A stretch of 10,279 bases of DNA from assembly GCA_943325745.2 (NCBI GenBank), contig CALPQP020000022.1, positions 1 to 10,279 on the forward strand. Direction: 5' to 3'. Numbering within the stretch: the stretch's first letter is position 1; each line of letters begins with the position of its first letter. The position numbers and the translations under genes are program-made. Origin of the DNA: Gulosibacter massiliensis. Lineage in GTDB: Bacteria > Actinomycetota > Actinomycetes > Actinomycetales > Microbacteriaceae. Below the pieces are notes generated by a model. The model was not told the origin of the DNA and searched no databases. It was given only the letters and a program-made list of their open reading frames with translations. Of the stretch, positions 1-6,341 are shown one piece after another.

Positions 1-652
1 CGGCGATTCGCCCGATCCGTTCGATGGCGGCGGGGGACATGAGAGCGAACCACACGCCGCCGTCACTCGCAAAGTTCTTTTGCGGTGCGAAGTAATAGAC
101 GTCGGTTTCGAGCGCATCGATATCGACACCGCCGGCGGCACTTGTTCCATCGACCACGGTGAGTGACCCCGCCGGCCCCTGGCGACGTACCGCAGCCATG
201 GCACCGGTCGACGTTTCGTTATGGGGGTAGGCGAACACGTCGGCTTCCTCGTCGCCGGCGAATGCCGAGACGGTTCCCGGATCACCATGGACGACGGCCG
301 GTGCGGCGAGCCACGGTGCGCTCGCGGCTGTCACAAATTTCTGCCCGAACTCTCCGAAGGACAGATGCGCGCTGCGCTTTTCAATAAGGGAAAAGGCCGC
401 CGCATCCCACATAGCCGTTGAGCCCCCGTTGCCCAGGACCACTTCGTAGCCGTCGGTCAATCGAAAGAGGTCTGCAAGTCCCGCGCGAACACGCTTGACG
501 AGTTCACGGACGGGTTTTTGTCGGTGGGATGTCCCTAACAAGTGTGCGTTCGCGACAAGATATTCGACTTGCTCCGACCGAATCTTCGACGGACCGCAGC
601 CAAACCTACCGTCAACGGGGACGAGCTCGGGGGGCAGTCGGAATTCGGTCAT
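1..652 (-). CDS. serC: Phosphoserine aminotransferase, N-terminal part (cut by window edge)
   Basis: Class V PLP-dependent aminotransferase that converts 3-phosphohydroxypyruvate and glutamate to phosphoserine in serine biosynthesis; cytosolic. I translated the minus strand from ATG at 652 and read 217 codons without a stop to the window edge; family members are about 370 residues, so the C-terminal 40% lies outside. Family signatures seen: FGCGPSKIR at residues 17-25, the GTSHRQKPV segment at 40-48, GNGGSTAMWD at 74-83, NETSTG at 145-150, DGTSAAGG at 168-175, and the Schiff-base lysine K192 in FAPQKNFASDGG (188-199). These resemble the actinobacterial SerC subgroup. The start is fixed by the conserved N-terminus and by a -10 element 6 nt before the ATG; there is no ribosome binding site, so the mRNA is probably leaderless. 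No frameshift or missing active-site residue is seen in the visible part. Confidence 0.95.
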   Translation of the reverse strand, partial: MTEFRLPPELVPVDGRFGCGPSKIRSEQVEYLVANAHLLGTSHRQKPVRELVKRVRAGLADLFRLTDGYEVVLGNGGSTAMWDAAAFSLIEKRSAHLSFGEFGQKFVTAASAPWLAAPAVVHGDPGTVSAFAGDEEADVFAYPHNETSTGAMAAVRRQGPAGSLTVVDGTSAAGGVDIDALETDVYYFAPQKNFASDGGVWFALMSPAAIERIGRIA

Positions 653-664
653 GGCCCAAGTCTA
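653..664 (-). promoter_or_regulatory. Leaderless promoter -10 of serC
   Basis: On the minus strand TAGACT (664-659) lies exactly 6 nt before the ATG at 652, which would place the transcription start on the start codon. No Shine-Dalgarno sequence is present. No convincing -35 is seen. The same geometry recurs at five other starts in the window. Confidence 0.6.
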
Positions 665-773
665 AACAATCCACATGGTTCTAAATTCGATAGTTTTGCC
701 ACGCCGAGGGACTCGCTAAGCCCGTTCATAGGGTCGGTCGGTAAACTCGAAAAGTTCCAACAGCGCCACAGCG

Positions 774-842
774 CACACAGAACAGCCCCACACGGCCCGA
801 TTTCCCCGTCTGTGTGAGGTTAAACAAACTGAATGACGGGGA
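774..842 (+). promoter_or_regulatory. Structured 5' leader before the NlpC/P60 gene
   Basis: Two perfect stems are visible: CACACAG (774-780) with CTGTGTG (810-816), and TCCCCGTC (803-810) with GACGGGGA (835-842). They share only base 810. A TANNNT element, TAAACT at 742-747, could start a transcript with a leader of about 120 nt. The layout suits a post-transcriptional control element, but I could not match it to a known riboswitch, including the c-di-AMP (ydaO) element that often precedes cell-wall hydrolase genes in Actinobacteria. The rest of 653-873 holds no recognisable gene. Confidence 0.35.
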
Positions 843-861
843 GGTGAAGCGCCCCGGGCTC

Positions 862-866
862 AGGAG
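862..866 (+). promoter_or_regulatory. Ribosome binding site that decides the TTG start at 874
   Basis: AGGAG at 862-866 is followed by a 7-nt spacer and TTG at 874. It is the only well-spaced Shine-Dalgarno among the possible starts of this frame: GTG 814, GTG 844 and ATG 964 have none at a usable distance. Confidence 0.5.
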
Positions 867-873
867 CAAACTC

Positions 874-1590
874 TTGGATAACGCTTTCTTTCGGATCGGC
901 CAGACCACAGCCCTCGCAATCGGTGACGTCGTTCGTTTCATTGCCCGCAGCGCGGGCCGCGCGATGGTGAGCGAAAACGCTCGCAGGGTCTCTGTCTTTG
1001 CGCTCGTCTCTACTCTCGTGGGAACCGTTGCACTGCCGGCCTATGCGTTCAGGCCCGAAACCATCAACGCTGCCGAAGCCACGCAAGATGTCGTTGTCAC
1101 CAGCGAGACGGCGCTCGCCGTTGGTCAATCACAATTCCGTGCCGCGAGTTTTGCCGAAATCCAGCGCCTTGCCGCGGCAGGCATCGTCTTCCCGGAGTAC
1201 CACGGACCGTCCGCCGAGGACTACGTCAAGAATCCGCCGTATCCCGACTTCAAACTCTCGAAAGTGTTCGACGTTGCAAAGCAATACATCGGGGTTCCCT
1301 ATCTCTTCGGTGGTGCGTCCCCTGCTGGCTTCGATTGCTCGGGACTCGTCGAATTTGTCTATGCACAGTTTGGTGTCTCGCTTCCTCACAGTGCCAGTGC
1401 GCAAGCGGCGATGGGTCGACCGATTCAACTCGCCGACGCCAAGCCCGGCGACCTCGTCATCATGGCGGGTCACGACGGAATCTATGCCGGCAACGGAAGG
1501 ATCCTTGACGCCCCGGCCGCTGGTGGATACGTGAGCATTCGCGACATTTGGACACCCCACTTTTACATCGTGCGCGTGGGAATTAATTAG
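874..1590 (+). CDS. Secreted NlpC/P60 family peptidoglycan hydrolase
   Basis: Papain-like cysteine peptidase expected to cut peptide stems of peptidoglycan (typically the D-Glu-diamino acid bond) outside the cell; 238 residues from the chosen TTG. A signal-peptide-like stretch (RR at 37-38, hydrophobic 39-55, PAYA 55-58) suggests cleavage after A58, preceded by an unusual 30-residue N-terminal extension. The NlpC domain fills about 128-238: YIGVPYLFGG, nucleophile C155 in FDCSGLVEFVY, PGDLV, and H200 in GHDGIYAG. The third, polar position of the triad, 12 residues after the His, is D212 (ILDAPAAGG) where His, Asn or Gln is usual. The start was chosen from AGGAG 7 nt upstream of TTG. GTG 814 would give 258 residues but lies inside a leader hairpin; ATG 964 would begin directly at the signal peptide. 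Hydrolase class is sure; the exact bond and the start are not. Confidence 0.9.
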   Translation: MDNAFFRIGQTTALAIGDVVRFIARSAGRAMVSENARRVSVFALVSTLVGTVALPAYAFRPETINAAEATQDVVVTSETALAVGQSQFRAASFAEIQRLAAAGIVFPEYHGPSAEDYVKNPPYPDFKLSKVFDVAKQYIGVPYLFGGASPAGFDCSGLVEFVYAQFGVSLPHSASAQAAMGRPIQLADAKPGDLVIMAGHDGIYAGNGRILDAPAAGGYVSIRDIWTPHFYIVRVGIN

Positions 1591-1623
1591 CGCGCCAATA
1601 CCGAGTGACGGGATTGACTGGCG

Positions 1624-1635
1624 TAGTCTGAGCAC
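1624..1635 (+). promoter_or_regulatory. Candidate leaderless promoter before a small ORF
   Basis: TAGTCT at 1624-1629 is followed by exactly 6 nt and a GTG at 1636, the same arrangement as at serC, galU and the helicase gene. TTGACT at 1614-1619 is too close to serve as its -35. Confidence 0.4.
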
Positions 1636-1776
1636 GTGACCACCACAACTCGACTCGTTTGCGGCTTGACGGGCGCCCACAGAGCCTCCCCCCGAGGATT
1701 CGACTGGGAACACCCGATAAGTCCGAGCGTCGTTTCGCACCGACACGGTTGCGACAACGGAAGGCATCGTCTGTGA
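1636..1776 (+). CDS. Possible 46-residue leaderless ORF / leader peptide upstream of the HNH gene
   Basis: GTG at 1636 opens 46 codons ending with TGA at 1774-1776. The product begins with Met and four Thr, is rich in Arg and His, contains two Cys (residues 9 and 39), and matches no family I know. Its support is positional: a TANNNT element stands 6 nt before the GTG, and its stop codon lies in the loop of the terminator at 1764-1792. This arrangement is what a leader peptide controlling attenuation of the downstream HNH gene would look like, but the four Thr codons are at the start rather than near the hairpin, so amino-acid attenuation of the classical kind is not indicated. It could equally be a non-coding RNA of about 155 nt with a chance ORF. 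Confidence 0.3.
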   Translation: MTTTTRLVCGLTGAHRASPRGFDWEHPISPSVVSHRHGCDNGRHRL

Positions 1777-1792
1777 AGACGGTGCTTTTTTT
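1764..1792 (+). terminator. Intrinsic (rho-independent) terminator / candidate attenuator
   Basis: Stem GCATCGTC (1764-1771) pairs with GACGGTGC (1778-1785) with one G-U pair, around the loop TGTGAA, followed by seven T (1786-1792). It sits 70 nt before the HNH start and 174 nt after the NlpC stop. An upstream GCACCG (1737-1742) can pair with CGGTGC (1780-1785) and would break the terminator stem, so conditional read-through is possible. Confidence 0.8.
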
Positions 1793-1829
1793 GTGCCCGA
1801 ATCGAGAAACGGTGGCAGAACCCCGAAAA

Positions 1830-1846
1830 CCCACACCCCATGTGGG
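1830..1846 (+). promoter_or_regulatory. Small hairpin just before the HNH ribosome binding site
   Basis: CCCACA (1830-1835) and TGTGGG (1841-1846) form a 6-bp stem with the loop CCCCA. It ends 4 nt before the AAAGGA ribosome binding site (1851-1856) and may affect initiation. Function unknown. Confidence 0.35.
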
Positions 1847-1861
1847 ACCGAAAGGAACACC

Positions 1862-2353
1862 ATGAGAACCCTGGTCCTCAACGCTGGTTATGAGCCACTC
1901 GCCGTGGTTTCGGATCGCCGAGCCATCGTGCTCGTCATGACCGGAAAAGCGAACATTCTTGCCCACGAACCAGATAACCCGGTCTTTGGGATCTCGGGCT
2001 TGTGGGATCGGCCCAGCGTCATCATCCTCAGCCGCTACGTCCGCGTGCCGATGGCGAGCGGCGTGCCGCTCACGAGGCGTGGCGTGCTGCGTCGAGACAA
2101 CCATCGATGCGCCTACTGCGGCAAGGTCGCCAACACAATCGATCACGTCCAACCCAAATCGCGCGGCGGATCTGATAGCTGGGAAAACCTCGTCGCCTGC
2201 TGTGTCCGCTGCAACAACGAGAAGGCTGATCGCACCCTGCGCGAACTCGGGTGGTCTCTGTCCAGTCAACCCAGGCAACCCCGTGGAACATCGTGGCTGG
2301 TGCGTGGAATCGACCGAGACGTGCCGGCGTGGAACGACTACCTCGCTGCCTAA
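1862..2353 (+). CDS. HNH endonuclease family protein
   Basis: 163-residue protein with a zinc-stabilised HNH (McrA-like, COG1403-type) nuclease fold. The N-terminal part (1-70) is the conserved stretch beginning RTLVLNAGYEPLAVVS that is typical of this actinobacterial group. The HNH motif follows: C83-x2-C86, D94-H95, N109, C114-x2-C117 and N118/K121, so metal ligands and the general-base His are intact. The start is set by AAAGGA at 1851-1856, 5 nt before ATG 1862, and by homology; the same frame is open upstream to 1793, but that stretch covers the hairpin and ribosome binding site. It lies between a terminator/attenuator and tRNA-Arg. There is no methyltransferase, toxin partner or mobile-element neighbour, so it is more likely a conserved chromosomal housekeeping or repair nuclease than part of a restriction system. 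The substrate is unknown. Confidence 0.9.
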   Translation: MRTLVLNAGYEPLAVVSDRRAIVLVMTGKANILAHEPDNPVFGISGLWDRPSVIILSRYVRVPMASGVPLTRRGVLRRDNHRCAYCGKVANTIDHVQPKSRGGSDSWENLVACCVRCNNEKADRTLRELGWSLSSQPRQPRGTSWLVRGIDRDVPAWNDYLAA

Positions 2354-2381
2354 AACCCAACCGTGGTTGAATGTAGTTAAC

Positions 2382-2453
2382 GCCGCTGTAGCTCAATGGA
2401 AGAGCAGTTCCGTCCTAAGGAAAGGGTTGGGGGTTCGAGTCCCTCCAGCGGCA
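2382..2453 (+). tRNA. tRNA-Arg (anticodon CCT)
   Basis: A full cloverleaf of 72 nt can be drawn: acceptor GCCGCTG/CAGCGGC (perfect), D stem GCTC/GAGC with a 7-nt loop, anticodon stem GTTCC/GGAAA (outer G-A mismatch) around the loop GTCCTAA, 5-nt variable region, T arm GGGGG/CCCTC with TTCGAGT, and discriminator A. CCA is not encoded. Anticodon CCT reads AGG. It starts 28 nt after the HNH stop. The 3' end is duplicated twice downstream. Confidence 0.93.
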
Positions 2454-2454
2454 C
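2443..2454 (+). repeat. tRNA 3'-end repeat, copy 1 (inside tRNA-Arg)
   Basis: CTCCAGCGGCAC: the last bases of the T stem, the 3' acceptor strand and the discriminator of tRNA-Arg plus one base. Identical cores recur at 2518 and 2592. Confidence 0.85.
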
Positions 2455-2497
2455 TCCTTAAAACCGTCGAATTGGTGACCGGTCGAGTACCACGAAC

Positions 2498-2512
2498 AAG
2501 TCCACTGGACTT
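2498..2512 (+). terminator. Hairpin of repeat unit 2 (terminator-like)
   Basis: AAGTCC (2498-2503) pairs with GGACTT (2507-2512) across the loop ACT, 44 nt after the tRNA. It is followed by CTTCG rather than a T run. It may stop tRNA-Arg transcription as a U-poor terminator, or be part of the repeat described at 2518. Confidence 0.45.
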
Positions 2513-2517
2513 CTTCG

Positions 2518-2529
2518 CTCCAGCGGCAC
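2518..2529 (+). repeat. tRNA 3'-end repeat, copy 2
   Basis: Perfect 12-base copy of CTCCAGCGGCAC, 75 nt downstream of copy 1 and directly behind a hairpin. The 5' half of the tRNA is not repeated, so this is not a second tRNA gene. Confidence 0.8.
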
Positions 2530-2566
2530 TTCTCATAACTTCGTAAAGCTTCCCCGTTGAATAAGA

Positions 2567-2591
2567 CGGGAGAGTCCGCAGGACTCTCCCG
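2567..2591 (+). terminator. Strong hairpin of repeat unit 3 (terminator-like)
   Basis: Perfect 11-bp stem CGGGAGAGTCC (2567-2577) / GGACTCTCCCG (2581-2591) with the loop GCA and no T tract. The AGTCC-nnn-GGACT core is shared with the hairpin at 2498-2512. A second small stem, CCCGT (2553-2557) / ACGGG (2566-2570), precedes and competes with it. It probably ends tRNA-Arg transcription. Confidence 0.5.
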
Positions 2592-2603
2592 CTCCAGCGG
2601 CAC
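2592..2603 (+). repeat. tRNA 3'-end repeat, copy 3
   Basis: Third perfect 12-base copy of CTCCAGCGGCAC, 74 nt after copy 2, again directly behind a hairpin with an AGTCC/GGACT core. Confidence 0.8.
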
Positions 2604-2635
2604 GCCTCAATGGATATCCTGCGCTCGTTTTTCCA

Positions 2636-2691
2636 TCCGATGACGATAAATTCAGCCATCGGAGTGGTTCCCTGGTTTTTACAGGGTTCCC
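2636..2691 (+). promoter_or_regulatory. Inverted and direct repeats upstream of the helicase gene (possible operator)
   Basis: A perfect 7-bp inverted repeat, TCCGATG (2636-2642) and CATCGGA (2657-2663), is followed by two direct copies of GGTTCCC (2666-2672 and 2685-2691). CCCTG (2670-2674) and CAGGG (2682-2686) also form a small inverted repeat. All lie directly before the -10 at 2694, where a regulator could bind. Otherwise 2604-2693 shows no gene. Confidence 0.35.
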
Positions 2692-2693
2692 GA

Positions 2694-2705
2694 TAGCGTA
2701 AAAGC
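2694..2705 (+). promoter_or_regulatory. Leaderless promoter -10 of the helicase-like gene
   Basis: TAGCGT (2694-2699) stands exactly 6 nt before GTG 2706. There is no ribosome binding site. The same hexamer precedes the membrane-protein gene at 8666. Confidence 0.6.
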
Positions 2706-5700
2706 GTGTTGGAGTCGGACGAGAGCGACTGGACAGGCGACATTTCCCGCGCGCTGTCTGCGTTCGATGACCCGTCAAACCTCGCCACCGGTAACGCAAC
2801 GGCGACAATCACCAACGTCGCCGACACCGTGTGGGAAAAGTGGCGACGTGAACTGTCGAAACTTGGTGGAACGAACCCCCTTCTGCATTTCCCCAGCCAC
2901 GTCGCAATCGAACTGAGCACGGGTCACCCCGGCGGCCTCGCCCGATTCTTTGCCGGCACGCCGACACTTTTGCGAAATCTTGTTCGCGATGATGTTGCGC
3001 TTCACCGTGCCCGACAAAGCGCGTTGCGCATCAACGACAAAGCGGTCGAACTCGCCGCCGCACGCGGAATCGACTCGGTGGTCCTCGCCGTCGGCCTCGT
3101 GTCCTGGATGAACGGCGACGAGCATTTCACGGCACCGATGCTGCTGCGTCCGATTTCGATGCACCGCAAAGGGGACGACCTCGAGGTTCAGTTGACGGGC
3201 GCTTTGCACCTCAACCCCGCTTTCGCTCGCGAACTCGCTTACCAATTCGGAATCGCCCTTGATGAGCGGACTTTCGTCGCGCTGACCAATGACAACGGGT
3301 CGTTCCGACCTAACGGTGCGCTCGATCGGTTGCACGGTCTCATTGCCCACATTGACGGTGCAATGGTTGTCCCCACACTCGCGATCGCCAATTTGAGTGA
3401 TGTTGCGTCGAACATGGTGAGTGCCGCTCGAATTCTCGACCACCCGCTGCTCGATACGATCGGCGGGAACCCGAACGCGATGGGCATCTTTGCTGAGAGT
3501 CACGCAGCGGTAGACCCGGGGAATTCGGACACGCGAAGCCTCGATACCGACAGCCTGTTGCTCGATGCGGATGCCGAGCAGGAGCGAATCATCGCCCACA
3601 TTGTTGCCGGTAACTCGATTGTCGTCGGCACTCCGTCAGGATCGGGCGCGACGCAAACCATCGTCAATGCTGTGGGCGAACTCATTCGTTCGGGCAAGCG
3701 AGTCCTCGTCGCGGGTCCTCGTCGAGCACGACTGGATGACATCCGCCGCAGCTTTGGAAATCTGGGGCTCGACGGTCTGGGTGCGTCGCCCTCCACCAAC
3801 AAGGCTGACCTCATCCGTTCGATCAGCCGAATTGAAAAAACACCGGTACCCAACACGATGGAAGTTGATACGGCGCTATTACGAATGCGCAGCGTCCTCG
3901 GCGATTACCGGACGGCGCTCAACCAACCCGACCCGCGTTTCCGTGTCAGCGTTCTCGATGCGATTCGGGAACTCGCGCGTTTGGCCAATACGACCGAAGC
4001 AACCAACGAAGTGTCGCTTGATGTCGATTCGGTGATCGCCTTGACTTCAACGATGGACGAGGTCGTGAGTACTCTCCTCGCGGCCGCTGATCTTGGCCAG
4101 TTCCAATCCGCTCGCGCGGCCTCACCATGGGCGACGGCGCACTTTGATAACGCCGCTCAGGCCTCGGCGGCATTACACGCGGCCACTCGCCTCGATTCAA
4201 CCAGCCTGTCAACTCTCGAAAGCATGGCGGTGGAAATTCTCGAGCCGACGCCGGTGGGAGCGGGATCCTCGTTGGATGACCTTCGGTATCGATTGGACAC
4301 TCTGAACGGTGTGAGCGCAACGTTGGACAGATTCACGCCCGAACTTTTCGACAGGTCTATCGACGACTTCGTTGCGGCCTACACACCCACGACGCGCGAT
4401 GACGCCATTCCCGGAGCCCAGAGACGCCGGCTCAAGAAACTCGCGAAAGAGTTCGTTCGCCCCGGTGCTCACATTCCTGACATGCTCGATGCGCTCACTG
4501 CGGCGCGCGTCGCCCGAACCCAGTGGAACACACTGGTCAATGCGGCCTTCCGGCCCTCGGTACCGCCCGGTTTTGTTGGTCTGGGAAAACAACTTGACCA
4601 GGTTCTGTCCGACGTCGCGTTGCTCAACGGACCGCTTGCTCGTCGGCTAGACATCGAACCTCGTTCCGCCGTATCCGAGTTGGTTGCGGCGCTGGCCGCG
4701 GATAGCACGAGCATCGACACGGTTCACGAACGCAGTGCGATTGTGGATTCGATGCGTGAACGCGGGCTCGAAGGGCTTCTCAACATTTTTGCTGGGCGAA
4801 TGGTTACGCGCGACATCATCACCGCCGAACTTCAACTTGCGTGGTGGCGCGGGGTCCTCGAAGCGATCATTGCGGATCGGGGACAGTTACTCGGCGCAGA
4901 TACGTTGATTCTGGATCGGCTTGAGAACGATTTCCGACTCGTCGACCACGCCCACATCACGGGTAATGCCCAGAAACTTGCCCATTCACTCGCGGAAGCC
5001 TGGCGAATCGCGATCACCGACCTTCCCGACGAGACCTCTGCGATCAAGACGGCTTTGACCGTAGGTCCGACGTCCGTCAGTAACCTCGTGGCGGTTGCAC
5101 CGACGTTGACCGACATTTTGGCGCCGGTGTGGTGTGTCTCGCCTTACGAAATTGGAACCCTCGCGCCACACCAACGATTCGATGTTGTGATTCTTGTCGA
5201 TGCCGGGGCGATGTCTGTCGCCGAGGTTGCCCCCGCGATTTCCCGCGGTGACCAGATTGTCACATTCGGTGACCCCGTCACCGACCGTCCGACCTCGTTT
5301 ACCGTGACTCCGGACGATTCGGTTGATGCCGGGCTGGGGTCGCGCTCGGCGCTGGCCGAACTTGCGCAGATTCTGCCGACCCACGCGATGTCAATGTCGT
5401 ACCGTCCTCTCGGGACCGGACTCGCCGCGCAGATTTCTCGTCAGCTTTATTCGGGTGGCTTACGCGCGTGGCCACTCGCATCGGCCTCACTCGGCGAAAG
5501 CGGATTGTCGTTCATCACTGTCGAGGGCAAAGGTCAACTCGACGAAAAGTCGGGCCGTATTGAAGCGACCGCCACCGAACTCGATGCCATTGTTGCGAAC
5601 GTCGTCGAGCATGCGACGCTTCACCCAGAGCACTCGCTCATGGTGATCAGCGCGTCATCCATCACCGTGGCGCGCGTGCAGGAAGCGATCCACAGCGCAT

Positions 5701-6341
5701 TGCCAGCGAACCGGACACTGCAGGATTTCTTCACCCGTCACGCAGACGCGCCATTCGTCGTGCTCAGTTTGCAACAAGCGTCGGCGGTGACGCGCGATCG
5801 GGTGATTTTTGCCCTCGGTTTTGGTCGCAGCCCCCACGGTCGCGTCCTCAGTGACCTCGGTTCGCTGTCGACGGAGGATGGAGAGCGCCTTATCGCGGTC
5901 GCGATGACTCGGGCGACACGCCACCTCACTGTGATTTCGGCACTGAGCATCGCGGAACTCCGCGATGAGCGAATGTCAAAGGGTGTCAATGCTCTCGGGC
6001 GGTTCGTCGACGAAACGCTCGCGTTTGTTCCGCACCAGAGCGAACAACACCCGCTGGTGCATGACCTCGGAACGCGCCTCAGTGCTCGTGGCATGACGCT
6101 TCTCACCGACGTACCGGGGATTCCGCTTGCAGCGCGGATGGGCGACAATTGTGTCGCGATTGATATTGACGACAACATCATGCCGATGACACTTCGCGAA
6201 GGACTGCGAATTCGGCCGAACATGCTGGCTCGCTGCGGTTGGCGATATGCCCGAATACACGAGCTCCAGCTGTTCCTCAGCCCCGACCTTGTCGCCGATC
6301 AGATCGAAAGAATTCTGCGTGACGGACAAGAAGCCTCCTAG
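2706..6341 (+). CDS. Giant DUF4011-like SF1 helicase homologue with degenerate ATPase motifs
   Basis: 1211 residues, related to DUF4011 / Upf1-like SF1 helicases. The N-terminal DUF4011-like part has LSKLGGTNPLLHF (50-62), LLRPISM (146-152) and LNP (169-171). Helicase motif I should read GPPGTGKS; here it is TPSGSGAT at 309-316, with Ala315 replacing the ATP-binding Lys. Motif II should be DEAS; here D832-A-G-A835, so the catalytic Glu is Ala833. Motif III is GDPVT (855-859) without the usual Gln. Motif VI keeps VAMTRAT (1065-1071) with R1069. A long variable, mostly helical middle (about 385-790) separates motifs I and II. The C-terminal 90 residues resemble the Vsr/MTES-like nuclease-fold domain of such proteins (VAIDID at 1150-1155, CGWRYARI from 1177). 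The frame is fully open, so it is maintained. It is likely a non-hydrolysing scaffold or a binding protein; role unknown. GTG 2706 is supported by the -10 element. Confidence 0.85.
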   Translation: MLESDESDWTGDISRALSAFDDPSNLATGNATATITNVADTVWEKWRRELSKLGGTNPLLHFPSHVAIELSTGHPGGLARFFAGTPTLLRNLVRDDVALHRARQSALRINDKAVELAAARGIDSVVLAVGLVSWMNGDEHFTAPMLLRPISMHRKGDDLEVQLTGALHLNPAFARELAYQFGIALDERTFVALTNDNGSFRPNGALDRLHGLIAHIDGAMVVPTLAIANLSDVASNMVSAARILDHPLLDTIGGNPNAMGIFAESHAAVDPGNSDTRSLDTDSLLLDADAEQERIIAHIVAGNSIVVGTPSGSGATQTIVNAVGELIRSGKRVLVAGPRRARLDDIRRSFGNLGLDGLGASPSTNKADLIRSISRIEKTPVPNTMEVDTALLRMRSVLGDYRTALNQPDPRFRVSVLDAIRELARLANTTEATNEVSLDVDSVIALTSTMDEVVSTLLAAADLGQFQSARAASPWATAHFDNAAQASAALHAATRLDSTSLSTLESMAVEILEPTPVGAGSSLDDLRYRLDTLNGVSATLDRFTPELFDRSIDDFVAAYTPTTRDDAIPGAQRRRLKKLAKEFVRPGAHIPDMLDALTAARVARTQWNTLVNAAFRPSVPPGFVGLGKQLDQVLSDVALLNGPLARRLDIEPRSAVSELVAALAADSTSIDTVHERSAIVDSMRERGLEGLLNIFAGRMVTRDIITAELQLAWWRGVLEAIIADRGQLLGADTLILDRLENDFRLVDHAHITGNAQKLAHSLAEAWRIAITDLPDETSAIKTALTVGPTSVSNLVAVAPTLTDILAPVWCVSPYEIGTLAPHQRFDVVILVDAGAMSVAEVAPAISRGDQIVTFGDPVTDRPTSFTVTPDDSVDAGLGSRSALAELAQILPTHAMSMSYRPLGTGLAAQISRQLYSGGLRAWPLASASLGESGLSFITVEGKGQLDEKSGRIEATATELDAIVANVVEHATLHPEHSLMVISASSITVARVQEAIHSALPANRTLQDFFTRHADAPFVVLSLQQASAVTRDRVIFALGFGRSPHGRVLSDLGSLSTEDGERLIAVAMTRATRHLTVISALSIAELRDERMSKGVNALGRFVDETLAFVPHQSEQHPLVHDLGTRLSARGMTLLTDVPGIPLAARMGDNCVAIDIDDNIMPMTLREGLRIRPNMLARCGWRYARIHELQLFLSPDLVADQIERILRDGQEAS

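Noticed and set aside
740..880. c-di-AMP (ydaO-type) riboswitch before the NlpC gene
   Set aside because: Expected by gene type, but the conserved GGGGTGAATC-like and GCTAAC-like blocks are not found.
726..941. Minus-strand open frame of 71 codons in the serC-NlpC gap
   Set aside because: No ribosome binding site, promoter or recognisable product; it overlaps the N-terminus of the NlpC gene.
998..1534. Long plus-strand open frame inside the NlpC gene
   Set aside because: Shadow frame: Ser/Arg/Pro-rich product without family features, while the overlapping frame carries a complete signal peptide and NlpC domain.
1681..1850. 6C-type small RNA, because of C-rich loops at 1688-1693 and 1836-1839
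   Set aside because: Only one run of six C exists, and the two hairpins lie on opposite sides of an intrinsic terminator, unlike the paired C6 loops of 6C RNA.
1129..2278. Two long minus-strand open frames opposite NlpC and HNH genes
   Set aside because: Low-complexity antisense products without domains, overlapping two convincingly assigned plus-strand genes.
2454..2603. Two more tRNA genes after tRNA-Arg
   Set aside because: Only the 3' acceptor part is repeated; no matching 5' acceptor strand, D arm or TTCRA-type T loop is present.
2382..6341. Active defence island (HNH nuclease, helicase/nuclease, tRNA integration site)
   Set aside because: The genes are spaced and oriented like conserved chromosomal genes, there is no integrase, methyltransferase or toxin pair, and the helicase ATPase motifs are degenerate.
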